Source: Thinopyrum elongatum
Taxonomy: Eukaryota; Streptophyta; Magnoliopsida; Poales; Poaceae
DNA length: 64,000 bases
NCBI GenBank assembly: GCA_011799875.1
Contig: CM022297.1
Location: 542,150,220 to 542,214,219, forward strand
Direction of reading: 5' to 3'
The notes beneath the pieces are model-generated. The model ran no database searches. It was not told the origin of the DNA and worked only from the letters and a program-made list of their open reading frames with translations. Both the position numbers and the translations under genes were made by a program. Shown here in pieces: positions 41,559 through 53,753 of this stretch (position 1 is the first letter of the stretch; the number at the start of each line of letters is the position of its first letter).

Positions 41559-43320
41559 TACTTGAGGACTTCGTTAGGCTACTCAAAATTTGTCGACCCT
41601 GTTGAGACAAGAAGTAGCAGGCAAATGCACTGAAAAGTTTTTTTTTTTTTTTGAACATCAAATGCACTGAAAAGCTTATATGCAGACAAGTAGTGGTTAA
41701 TGCGTGTCAGGCTGAGTTGGCCGGCCCGTGAGTAGCAGCTAGGGTTGGTTAAATGCGAGGTTGGGCCCCTGCTGTCCGAAGGCATCTAATACGAAACAGA
41801 GAAAGAGATAATACAACAGAAAGTCAAAGTATACTAATAGGCGGGCCGGAGATCACGGCTGAATGAATGGCGAGATTCCGGGGACAGATGTCCCAGGAAC
41901 CATTCGGTATTTCCCCAAAGAGACCCTATTTTGTGCTATTTAGTTAAGTGGGGTTTCCGTACGATTTATGATGAGTTTTGGAATGAGGTCAGTTTGAGCT
42001 GGTCACTTCCTAGCCCTAGGATTTGTTGGAGCTCCAAAGATGTGTTTATTCTTGGGCAATAATTTACATTTAGATTGATCTCCGTCATTACAGAGTTTTG
42101 GTCATATTTGCTACAGTCATGCTCATGTAACTTTTTCTGCAATTTCATTACATAGCGGCCCAGTTAGTTCCATCAGAACAAACAGAAGACATTATAGTTG
42201 TACTATTGCAGTCAGATTCATGGTCCCCTAATTGTTTTTAATCATATACTCTTATAGCAGCGGCATTGTGATGCAGATAAACCACATAAATATGATTCAA
42301 TGTTTCATGTTCAAAAACACATTAGGGACTATATGTCAATGTTAGATGATTTCATTGAGGCTTTTTTTTTTGTTTCGAGAATCAACAACCAACAATACAT
42401 GTGCCAGAACCATGAGTTAGTCGCGAGATCTTATGGGTTTCACCTCTAGCCTACCCCAACTTGTTTGGGACTAAAGGCTTTGTTGTTGTTGTTGTTGAAC
42501 ATTATTTAGGACCCTTAGGGATTTCATGATGAAATGCAAAACTGCGCATAGTTAGTGTATTTCGGTATTTCGGTTCTTTGAGTATAGATCTGCACATCAA
42601 TGGATCAAGCATAGTTAGTGTATTTCAGTACTTTTTTTATCCTTAACGCATGAGAGATAATAAGTTTTGCATCACCTAAGTTTAGTAAAGAATCAGGTTA
42701 AGGTTCTTCCCAAGTCAATAATTTGTTGATAGCAAGAACAGCAAGGCGACAATCTATGTATTTTCTAGCAATCTGCAGTTAGGATATATATATTCTTGAT
42801 CATGTTACATGTAATGGAGCAGTCAACGGATAATGCGCATTTATTTCTAGATGAGCATTTTTCCATTAACATGTAATGAGTATTTTTTTCATTAACATGT
42901 AATGGACATTTTTTTTCAAACTGTCATGATATTTTCCAGAACATAGGAAAAATTCTGTTACAATGGGTAATTTTTTCTCTAAAGTATTTAATTTCTTTAG
43001 TACAGGGCCAAAGTATTTCATGGTATGTATGAATTTTTCTTAACATGCAACATCAATTTTATACCACAATATATTTCCCCTACCATTTCAATATCTATAC
43101 TCTTCATAATATATATACAAATACAAATTTTTTTGGGGGGGGGGGGGGGGGGGGGGGTTCTTTAACATGATTTTTTTAGAAAATCATGTACTGTTTTGAA
43201 ACCAGTTTTTATAAATTAAATGTGTGTGGAGTAGGCAAATGGTGAAAAGGTGTTGCGAATAATATGAAATGAACGTAGACTGATTAATATATCTGGTCGC
43301 ATTTAGAGTACAGAGTTGTA

Positions 43321-43573
43321 CTCCCTCTGTTTTTTTAGTTTGCATATAACATTTGGTCAAAGTCAAACTTTGTAAAATTTGACTAGCTTTGTAAGAAAAG
43401 ATATCAACATTCACACTATGGAATTAATATTATTAGATGTATGATGAATTAATATCTAAACATATAACTTTATAGTATTTAGATGTTGGTATTTTTTTCT
43501 ATAAAGTTAGTCAATTTTACAAAATTTGACTTTTGACTAAATCTTTATGCAGACTAAACAGAAATAGAGGGAG
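43321..43573. mobile_element. Stowaway-like MITE in array unit 2
   Basis: Same element as 41302-41558, with several one-base deletions. Confidence 0.85.
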
Positions 43574-45293
43574 TACTTGAGGACTTCGTTAGGCTACTCA
43601 AAATTTGTCGACCTGTTGAGACAAGAGTAGCAGGCAAATGCACTGAAAAGTTTTTTTTTTTTTTGAACATCAAATGCACCTGAAAAGCTTATATGAGACA
43701 AGTAGTGGTTAATGCTGTCAGGCTGAGTTGGCCGGCCCGTGAGTAGCAGCTAGGGTTGGTTAAATCGAGGTTGGCCCCTGCTGTCCAAGGCTCTAATACG
43801 AAACAGAGAAAGAGATAATACAACGAAAGTCAAAGTATACTAATAGGCGGCCGAGATCACGGCTGAATATGGCGAGATTCCGGGGACAGATGTCCCAGGA
43901 ACCATTCGGTATTTCCCCAAGAGACCCTATTTTGTGCTATTTAGTTAAGGTGGTTTCCGTACGATTTATGATGAGTTTTGGAATGAGGTCAGTTTGAGCT
44001 GGTCACTTCCTAGCCCTAGGTTTTGTTGGAGCTCCAAAGATGTGTTTATTCTTGGCAATAATTTACATTTAGATTGATCTCCGTCATTACAAAGTTTTGG
44101 TCATATTTGCTACAGTCTGCTCATGTAACTTTTTCTGCAATTTCATTACATAGCGGCCCCAGTTATGTTCCATCAAACAAACAGAAGACATTATAGTTGT
44201 ACTATTGCAGTCAGATTCATGTCCCCAATTGTTTTTAATCATATACTCTTATACAGCGGCATTGTGATGCAGATAACCACATAAATATGATTCAATGTTT
44301 CATGTTCAAAACACACTTAGGGACTATATGTCAATGTTAGATGATTTCATTGAGGCTTTTTTTTTTGTTTCGAGAATCAACAACCAACAAACATGTGCCA
44401 GAACCATGAGTTAGTCGCGAGATCTTATGGGTTTCACCTCTAGCCTACCCCAACTGTTTGGGACTAAAGGCTTTGTTGTTGTTGTTGTTGAACATTATTT
44501 AGGACCCTTAGGGATTTCATGATGAAATGCAAAACTGCGCATAGTTAGTGTATTTCGGTATTTCGGTTCTTTGAGTATAGATCTGCACATCAATGGATCA
44601 AGCATAGTTAGTGTATTTCAGTACTTTTTTATCCTTAACGCATGAGAGATATAAGTTTTGCATCACCTAAGTTAGTAAAGAATCAGGTTAGGTTCTTCCC
44701 AAGTCAATAATTTGTTGATAGCAAGAACAGCAAGGCGACAATCTATGTATTTTCTAGCAATCTGCAGTTAGGATATATATATTCTTGATCATGTTACATG
44801 TAATGGAGCAGTCAACGGATAATGCGCATTTATTTCTAGATGAGCATTTTTCATTAACATGTAATGAGTATTTTTTTCATTAACATGTAATGGACATTTT
44901 TTTCAAACTGTCATGATATTTTCCAGAACATAGGAAAATTCTGTTACAATGGGTAATTTTTTCTCTAAAGTATTTAATTTCTTTAGTACAGGGCCAAAGT
45001 ATTTCATGGTAGTATGAACTTTTTCTTAACATGCAACATCAATTTTATTACCACATATATTTCCCCTACCATTTCAAATATCTATACTCTTCATATATAT
45101 ATAGTATCAAATATTTCAAATTTTTTTGGGGGGGGGGGGGGGGATGTTGACTTTGAACTCTGTATTTCTGTTTTCCGTTTTTATAAATTAAATGTGTGGA
45201 GTAGGCAAATGGTGAAAAGGTGTGTAGCGAATAATATGAAATGAACAGTAGACTGATTAATATATCTGGTCGCATTTAGAGTACAGAGTTGTA

Positions 45294-45541
45294 CTCCCTC
45301 TGTTTTTTTAGTTTGCATATAACATTTGGTCAAAGTCAACTTTGTAAAATTTGACTAGCTTTGTAAGAAAGATATCAACATTCACACTATGGAATTAATA
45401 TTTTAGATGTATGATGAAATTATATCTATAACATATAACTTAGTTTTTTAGATGTTGGTATTTTTTTTCTATAAATTAGTCAAATTTACAAAATTTGACT
45501 TTTGACTAAATCTTATATAGACTAAACAGAAATAGAGGGAG
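45294..45541. mobile_element. Stowaway-like MITE in array unit 3
   Basis: Same element as 41302-41558, with about ten missing bases, consistent with the noisy stretch. Confidence 0.85.
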
Positions 45542-47284
45542 TACTTGAGGACTTCGTTAGGCTACTCAAAATTTGTCGACCCGTTGGGACAAGAAGTGCA
45601 GGCAAATGCACTGAAGTTTTTTTTTTTTTTGAACATCAAATGCACTGAAAACTTATATGCAGACAAGTAGTGGTTAATGCGTGTCAGGCTGAGTTGGCCG
45701 CCCGTGAGTAGCAGCTAGGGTTTGTTTAAATGCGAGTTGGGCCCCTGCTGTCCGAAGGCATCTAATACGAAACAGAGAAAGAGATAATACAACAGAAAGT
45801 CAAAGTATACTATAGGCGGGCCGGAGATCACGGCTGAATGAATGGCGAGATTCCGGGGACAGATGTCCCAGGAACCATTCGGTATTTCCCCAAAGGACCC
45901 TATTTTGTGCTATTTAGTTAAGTGGGGTTTCCGTACATTTATGATGAGTTTTGGAATGAGGTCAGTTTGAGCTGGTCACTTCCTAGCCCTAGGTTTGTTG
46001 GAGCTCCAAAGATGTGTTTATTCTTGGACAATAATTTACATTTAGATTGATCTCCGTCATTACAGAGTTTTGGTCATATTGCTACAGTCATGCTCATGTA
46101 ACTTTTTCTGCAATTTCATTACATAGCGGCCCATTAGTTCCATCAGAACAAACAGAAGACATTATAGTTGTACTATTGCAGTCAATTCATGGTCCCCTAA
46201 TTGTTTTTAATCATATACTCTTATAGCAGCGGCATTTGTGATGCAGATAAACCACATAAATATGATTCAATTGTTTCATGTTCAAAAACACATTAGGGAC
46301 TATGTCAATGTTAGATGATTTCATTGAGGCTTTTTTTTTTTGTTTCGAGAATCAACAACCAACATACATGTGCCAGAACATGAGTTAGTCGCGAGATCTT
46401 ATGGGTTTCACCTCTAGCCTACCCCAACTTGTTTGGGACTAAAGGCTTGTTGTTGTTGTTGTGTTGAACATTATTTAGGACCCTTAGGGATTTCATGATG
46501 AAATGCAAACTGCGCGATAGTTAGTGTATTTCGGTATTTCGGTTCTTTGAGTATAGATCTGCACATCAATGGATCAAGCATAGTGTAGTTATTTCAGTAC
46601 TTTTTTTTATCCTTAACGCATGAAGATAATAAGTTTTGCATCACCTAGTTTAGTAAAGAATCAGGTTAAGGTTCTTCCCAAGTCAAATAATTTGTTGATA
46701 GCAAGAACAGCAAGGCGACAATCTGTATTTTCTAGCAATCTGCAGTTAGGATATTATATTCTTGATCATGTTACATGTAATGGAGCAGTCAACGGATAAT
46801 GCGCATTTATTTCTAGATGAGCATTTTTCCATTAACATGTAATGAGTATTTTTTTCATTAACATGTAATGGACATTTTTTTCAAACTGTCATGATATTTT
46901 CCAGAACATAGGAAAAATTCTGTTACAAGGGTAATTTTTTCTCTAAAGTATTTAATTTCTAGTACAGGGCCAAAGATTTCATGGTATGATGAACTTTTTC
47001 TAACATGCAACATCAATTTATTACACAATATTTCCCCTCCATTTCAAATCTATAATCTTCATAATATAATACAAATACAAATTTTTTTGGGGGGGGGGGG
47101 GGGGGGGGGGGGTGGGTTTATTTACATGATTTTTTTAGAAAATCATTGTAAGCTGTTTGACACCAGTTTTTTATAAATTAAATGTGTGTGGAGTAGGCAA
47201 ATGGTGAAAAGGTGTTAGCGAATAATATGAAATGAACAGTAGACTGATTAATATATCTGGTCGCATTTAGAGTACAGAGTTGTA

Positions 47285-47541
47285 CTCCCTCTGTTTTTTT
47301 TAGTTTGCATATAACATTTGGTCAAAGTCAAACTTTGTAAAATTTGACTAGCTTTGTAAGAAAAGATATCAACATTCACACTATGGAATTAATATTATTA
47401 GATGTATGATGAAATTAATATCTATAACATATATCTTTAGTATTTTAGATGTTGGTATTTTTTTCTATAAAGTTAGTCAAATTTTACAAAATTTGACTTT
47501 TGACTAAATCTTATATGCAGACTAAACAGAAATAGAGGGAG
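47285..47541. mobile_element. Stowaway-like MITE in array unit 4
   Basis: 257 bp, nearly identical to unit 1; lies just beyond the noisy stretch. Confidence 0.88.
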
Positions 47542-48762
47542 TACTTGAGGACTTCGTTAGGCTACTCAAAATTTGTCGACCCTGTTGAGACAAGAAGTAG
47601 CAGGCAAATGCACTGAAAAGTTTTTTTTTTTTTTTGAACATCAAATGCACTGAAAAGCTTATATGCAGACAAGTAGTGGTTAATGCGTGTCAGGCTGAGT
47701 TGGCCGGCCCGTGAGTAGCAGCTAGGGTTGGTTAAATGCGAGGTTGGGCCCCTGCTGTCCGAAGGCATCTAATACGAAACAGAGAAAGAGATAATACAAC
47801 AGAAAGTCAAAGTATACTAATAGGCGGGCCGGAGATCACGGCTGAATGAATGGCGAGATTCCGGGGACAGATGTCCCAGGAACCATTCGGTATTTCCCCA
47901 AAGAGACCCTATTTTGTGCTATTTAGTTAAGTGGGGTTTCCGTACGATTTATGATGAGTTTTGGAATGAGGTCAGTTTGAGCTGGTCACTTCCTAGCCCT
48001 AGGATTTGTTGGAGCTCCAAAGATGTGTTTATTCTTGGACAATAATTTACATTTAGATTGATCTCCGTCATTACAGAGTTTTGGTCATATTTGCTACAGT
48101 CATGCTCATGTAACTTTTTCTGCAATTTCATTACATAGCGGCCCAGTTAGTTCCATCAGAACAAACAGAAGACATTATAGTTGTACTATTGCAGTCAGAT
48201 TCATGGTCCCCTAATTGTTTTTAATCATATACTCTTATAGCAGCGGCATTGTGATGCAGATAAACCACATAAATATGATTCAATGTTTCATGTTCAAAAA
48301 CACATTAGGGACTATGTCAATGTCAGATGATTTCATTGAGGATTTTTTTTTGGTTTCGAGAATCAACAACCAACAATCCATGTGCCAGAACTATGAGTTA
48401 GTCGCGAGATCTTATGGGTTTCACCTCTAGCCTACCCCAACTTGTTTGGGACTAAAGGCTTTGTTGTTGTTGCTGTTGTTGAACATTATTTAGGACCCTT
48501 AGGGATTTCATGATGAAATGCAAAACTGCGCATAGTTAGTGTATTTCGGTATTTCGGTTCTTTGAGTATAGATCTGCGCATCAATGGATCAAGCATAGTT
48601 AGTTTATTTCAGTTCTTTTTTTATCCTTAATGCATGAGAGATAATAAGTTTTGCATCACCTAAGTTTAGTAAAGAATCAGGTTAAGGTTCTTCCCAAGTC
48701 AATAATTTGTTGATAGCAAGAACAGCAAGGCGACAATCTATGTATTTTCTAGCAATCTGCAG

Positions 48763-49841
48763 CTCTTTCTCAGGGCATCTCTCTCAAAGTTTTATTTCCT
48801 CATTACATATACACTATTGAACATCATATATGCAGTTTGACGGTGTGGTACTAAGTCTATGAACTCGGTGAGCTCAGACGTACATCACTCCGAGCTCAAG
48901 AGAATGATGGATTATTACGATGATTTTATTTAGGCTCACTGTCAATTGTGGGCGATTGGACTACAAAGTACAAACACTTGCTAAAAAGGTTTACCTTGGA
49001 AATCCCTTACTTTAGTGGTAATTGCGCAATGTAGTAGTGTCTCCATTTGATAATTTCGTCATCATAATATCCATCTGGTAAGGTAATTATCCGGCGAAGC
49101 AGGATGAGTCCATTGGATATGGTGTGCAATGTAGTAGTGTCTCCATTGGATAATTTCGTCATCATAAAACTTATAACTACATCCTGTCTATTTTGTTTGA
49201 AGGCATATGGTTGCAATTACCTAACCAGATTGAGTCTTAGCCTCATGATTTCAAAACAAGTTGTTGCTTTATGTTGCAGCCATCCATTACAAGTTTCAGG
49301 ATAAGTTGCTTTCTCTGTACATATAGGTTAAATTGAGCACTTCTACATGATTGTTCGTTTGCTTTTTTTCCCTACCACAACCAGGTGGCCAAGCATCTTG
49401 TTTCTTCAGTGCCTCTTTGACAGTGCCCCTTCACCTTGGTCGTTCCCGCTTCTTTCTGGAATCTATGATTGAAGGGCTCATGGAGTTCTACCATTCATAT
49501 TTGTTCTAGCTCAACTTCGTGTTGTTATTGTTTGTAGTAGCTGATGATTTTTCTAGCCTATGATAGGTAAATAACATTGCTTCTGTTACATCCCCTGTTT
49601 ATTAGTGCCATCTTACATGCCATAATAAAAGATTGAGGTTTCACATCATTCGTGGATTAGCGTAATGATTTCAGAACTTGAAATCATTCGTAGATTGAGG
49701 TTGCACATGTAAACTTGAAAGTTTTGCTAGAATTAATGAACCGCTAGCATCCAGTGCATGACAATCTGAGATTTATTTTGGTGGCATGATGTTCTAGAGA
49801 TCTGTTGTCATTAACTTTTATTGTACACCCCTTCTGGTTTC
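48763..49841 (+). other. Lower-copy right flank of the array
   Basis: No element recognised. A block of about 45 bp (GCAATGTAGTAGTGTCTCCA...GTCATCATAA) is present twice, at 49026 and 49124. ACAACCAG/GTGGCCAAG near 49384 looks like a splice acceptor, and AATAAAAG at 49622 could be a poly(A) signal, so the 3' end of a decayed transcript is possible. Open frames are short. Confidence 0.35.
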
Positions 49842-51685
49842 TGTAACACCCCTATGTAATAAAGCACTGTGACCTTCTGTTAATCCTGCCAAGTCATCAT
49901 CATTGCAATGCATGATCACAGTGGTTTAATATCCCATTTCAAAATTCTACCACTGAATTCAAATTCAAATACAAGTGAATTTTGGAGTTGCTCAGATATT
50001 GCTGGAAAAATGTTCATCTTCTAGGAAAAATTCCAAAACAATTTATTGTTAAGAAAAACAACATCACTCTTATGCTAAAATGAGCAGTAGCATTTAAAAC
50101 AGAGCTATTTCAGCAATTTAAAATGCAATGTCATTTTTTAAAATTGCAAATGAATTTCTCTGCCTCCCAAAATAATCGTGTCAGTGCCATAAATTGCAAA
50201 GGATAATTTGGGCCAAGATCCACCTTTTTCAAAAGTCTCTAGATGGCTTAAATAATTTCTGCAAAAGTTTTTGTAAAAAGAAAATGGAAAAACTGAAAAG
50301 AAAAGTGGGCAGAAGCTTACCGGGCTTACCTGGCGTGGCCCAGCCCACCAGGGCTTCCTTCAACTGCTCCCGCCTCGGTGTCGTCTTCCCCGTGGGCGCG
50401 CGCGCCTCCGCCGGCCGCAGCTCGCCACCGCGACGAGAGCAGGTGGGAGAGAGGATAAGGGCGGCCTCCCTCACTCTCCCCTGGTCCTCCTCGCCATTCT
50501 CCTTCTCCCCCTCATGCTCGCTCGCCTCTCCTCCCCTCTCTGCCACAGCAACCGAGTGCCGCCGTCGCCACACCTCCGTCGTACCCACGGCCAGCGGCGG
50601 CCCCGTGCCCGCTGACCCTGTCTGCGAGCTCCGCTGAGGTCGGCTCCTTCTCCTGGTGGCCTTAGGTGGAGCCGGAGGGCCCTGCAGCGGCAAACCCCTT
50701 TCGACCGCATCTCCGACGCTCGCCGGCGACCTCGAGCTCCCCTGCGCTACTAAGCCGTCGAGGGCTTCTCTTAGCCGCGCGGTGAGCTTTTCCCTCTCCT
50801 TCTCTCTCTCTGGTCGCCCTCCTTTCGCCGTAGATTGTAGCCGACGCCGCCGCGCCATGACTGCCCGAACGGAGCTCCGCCGCCATTGATGCTGCCGTCG
50901 CTGCAATCGCTGTCAAGCTCGTCTGAGCTCGCAGTCGTGTTCGCCATCGCCGTAGGAGTCGAACGCGCCTGTTGCCGTCGCTTGCCGTGCCCGGAGTCGC
51001 CGTTCCCGTGTTCACCCGAAGAGATTGTCGCCGTGGCTCGATGCCGGTGACCTTTCCGACCACCCCTGCCTGCGAGACCACCTGCGTTGGATGCGGCGCT
51101 CTTCGCTCGTTCGAACGAGCCCAAGAACGCGCGATTTGGAGCCGCGTAGCGAAATACTGAAGCACTCCGGCGAAAAACCGCCACGAACGCGCTGACCTGG
51201 CATGGCGTGGGGCCCACCCTGTGACATTGACTGTGGGCCCCTAATGCCTCTTTGACCGCGTTGACCACAGTCAACGCGGGTACTGTTCACTGCTGTCACT
51301 GACGTGTGGGGCCCCCCTCTGTTAACTAGATAATTAATCTGTTTTTATTAAAAATTAATCTAATTAGTGAGTAGTGTCACTTAGAGTAGGCCCCACCTGC
51401 AGCTTAATTAGTTTAACTAGTTAGTTAGTCTTTGGGTCACTGACAAGTGGGCCCCACCTCTCAGTTTGACCAGTCAGCTGGTCAGCCGACTGCTGACGCA
51501 ATGCTGATGTCATGCTGACATAGTAATTCCTTTTCTGATAATTTAATTAAATCCAGAAATAGTTTAAAACTTTGAAAATTCATAGAAATTAAACCGTAGC
51601 TCGGATCGAAAAACTTCCTACATGAAAGTTGATCAGAAAAACGAGACGAATCCGACCGTGCCATCTGTCTCTGTGTCAGGACCCT
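49842..51685 (+). repeat. First LTR of chromovirus, 5' part
   Basis: 1,844 bp up to the target site ACCCT of the inserted element. It aligns with 61753-63920 of the second LTR. The GC-rich middle (50330-51180) gives many long open frames on both strands, but they are repeated with differences in the second LTR and are not genes. Confidence 0.9.
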
Positions 51686-53449
51686 TGATACGTCTCCAAC
51701 ATATCTATAATTTTTTATTGTTCCATGCTATTATATTATCTGTTTTGGATGTTTTATATGCATTAATATGCTATTTTATATTATTTTTGGGACTAACCTA
51801 TTGACCTAGAGCCCAGTGCCAGTTTCTATTTTTTCCTGTTTTTGAGTTTTACAGAAAAGGAATATCAAACGGAGTCCAAGCGGAATAAAACTTTCGCGAT
51901 GATTTTTCTTGGACCAGAAGACACACGTAGGACTTGGAGTCCAAGTCAGAAGACCTGCCAGGAGACGATAAGCCTCCAGGGCGCGCCCTAGGGGGGGGCC
52001 GGGGGCGCCCCCTGGTTTGTGGGTCCCCTCGAGGCCCTCTAACCCTAATTCTTGGCCTATATATTCCCATATATTCCCAAACCAACAGAGGGAGCCACAA
52101 AAATACTTTTCCGCCGCCGCAACCTTCTGTTCCCGTGAGATCCCATCTTGGGGCCTTTTTCGGTAATCTGCCGGAGGGGGATTCGATCACGGAGGGCTTC
52201 TACATCAACTCTATTACCCCTCCGATGAAGCGTGAGTAGTCTACCTCAGACCTACAGGTCCATAGCTAGTAGCTAGATGGCCTTTTCTCTCTCTCTTCGA
52301 TCCTCAATACCATGTTCTCCTCGATGTTCTTGGAGATCTATCTGATGTAATCTTCTTTTGCGGTGTGTTTGTCGACATCCGATGAATTGTGGATTGATGA
52401 TCAAATTATCTATGAATATTATTTGAATCTCCTCTGAATTCTTATATGCATGATTTCATATCTTTGTATTTCTCTTCGAGTTATTGGTTTGGTTTGGCCA
52501 ACTAGATTGATAGTTCTTGCAATGGGAGAGCTGCTTAGTTTTGGGTTCAATCTTGCGGTGTCCTCACCCAGTGACAAAGTAGAGGTAGCGAGGCATGTAT
52601 TTGTATTGTTGCCATCAAGGATAAAAAGGTGGGGATTTCTTCATATTGCTTGAGTTTATCCCTCTACATCATGTCATCTTACTTAAGGCGTTACTCTGTT
52701 CTTTATGAACTTAATACTCTAGATGCATGCTGGATAGCGGTCGATGTGTGGAGTAATAGTAGTAGATGCAGAATCGTTTCGGTCTACTTGACACGGACAT
52801 GATGCCTATATGCATAATCATTGCCTTGGATATCGTCATAACTATGCGCTTTTCTATCAATTGCTCGACAGTAATTTGTTCACCCACCGTATTCTTTGCC
52901 TTCATGAGAGAAGCCTCTAGTGAAACCTATGGCCCCCGGGTCTATTTTCCATCATTTATTTTCAGATCTATAAACCAAAAATACCTTGCTGCAATTTATT
53001 TACTTTTACTTTGTTTTTCGTTTTAGTAATCTTTTATACCTATCTCTATCAGATCTCATCCTTGCAAGTTACCGTTAAGAGATTGACAACCCCTTTATCG
53101 TGTTGAGTGCAAGTGTTTGATTGTCTGTGCAGGTGCATATATTGGAGACTTGCTTGTTCCTCCTACTGGATTGATACCTTGGTTCTCAAAACTGAGGGAA
53201 ATACTTATCTCTACTTTGCTGCATCAACCTTTCCTCTTCAAGGGAAAAACCACAACCGGCGGCGGTTTTTTGCTTGGACCGACACCAGCAGATGTTGGAG
53301 ATGACAGAGGGCATGGGGTGCTGCAACTGTCACCCACCGGCCTTGCCGTCGTGAGGAAGCGGCGCCATGAATGGTGGATTTTGTTCATGCAATGAGTTGT
53401 GGTGGGGATGGCGTGCCCCTGGGGCACTATATTTTAGCAAAGAAGTAGC
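51686..53449 (+). repeat. 5' LTR of inserted retrotransposon, with a 185-bp extra segment
   Basis: Starts TGATACGTCTCCAACA and ends AAGAAGTAGCA. It is 188 bp longer than its partner because of extra sequence at about 53253-53436. A TATA-type box (CCTATATATTCCC) lies near 52057, with a second partial copy CATATATTCC 13 bp on. Confidence 0.9.
53253..53436 (+). other. Extra segment inside 5' LTR
   Basis: GC-rich sequence absent from the sister LTR (58938) and from the LTR at 26558-28147. No TIR, target duplication or tail is evident. It has a gene-like composition (CACCGGCCTTGCCGTCGTGA), and could be filler DNA picked up during repair or replication. Confidence 0.6.
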
Positions 53450-53460
53450 AGGAATAATTT

Positions 53461-53548
53461 CTGGCACCGTTGCCGGGGAGGATTCATAGCAAGTCAAGAC
53501 AAGATCTCTCCTGTCAACTTGCCAATTTCTGGCGCCGTTGCCGGGGAG
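53461..53548 (+). other. Duplicated primer binding site
   Basis: TGGCACCGTTGCCGGGGA at 53461-53478 (one mismatch to tRNA-Asp) and TGGCGCCGTTGCCGGGGA at 53529-53546 (perfect), 68 bp apart, each followed by GG. Only the first has the normal 11-base distance to the LTR. Confidence 0.85.
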
Positions 53549-53753
53549 GTCTACATCAAGCCTACCAAGTACCCATCATAAACTCTCATCTCTTGCATTA
53601 CATTATTTGCCATTTGCCTCTCTTCCTCTCCCCCACTTCTAAAATGATTTTCAGAAAAAACCAAAATGATTTGCCTTTTTATTCGCCCTTCTTCCATTCG
53701 TCTTTTCGTTTGCTTTTCGTTTGCTCGTGTGCTAGATTACGTGATTCGCTTTC

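Larger units (their letters stand above)
39893..48762. repeat. Tandem array of a 2.0-kb unit, 4.4 copies
   Basis: Unit starts (CAAAGAGACCCTATTTTG) at 39893, 41916, 43918, 45891 and 47899; spacings 2023, 2002, 1973 and 2008 bp. The last copy stops at 48762. Each unit holds, in order, an Au-SINE-like tail, AT-rich sequence with ACATGTAATG repeats, a poly-G tract of 16-24 G, a Stowaway-like MITE and a GC-richer end (TTGGCCGGCCCGTGAGTAGC). No coding frame is conserved. Copies 1, 5 and most of 2 are clean; 43.03-47.17 kb is full of one-base deletions. Confidence 0.93.

Noticed and set aside
39893..48762. CRISPR-like or satellite centromere array
   Set aside because: A 2-kb unit with internal MITE and SINE tail, only 4.4 copies and no spacers; not a CRISPR array and unlike known centromere satellites.
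50194..51299. Genes in the GC-rich part of the chromovirus LTR (up to 225 codons)
   Set aside because: The same sequence recurs with indels in the second LTR (62087-63494), breaking the frames; high GC explains the open frames.
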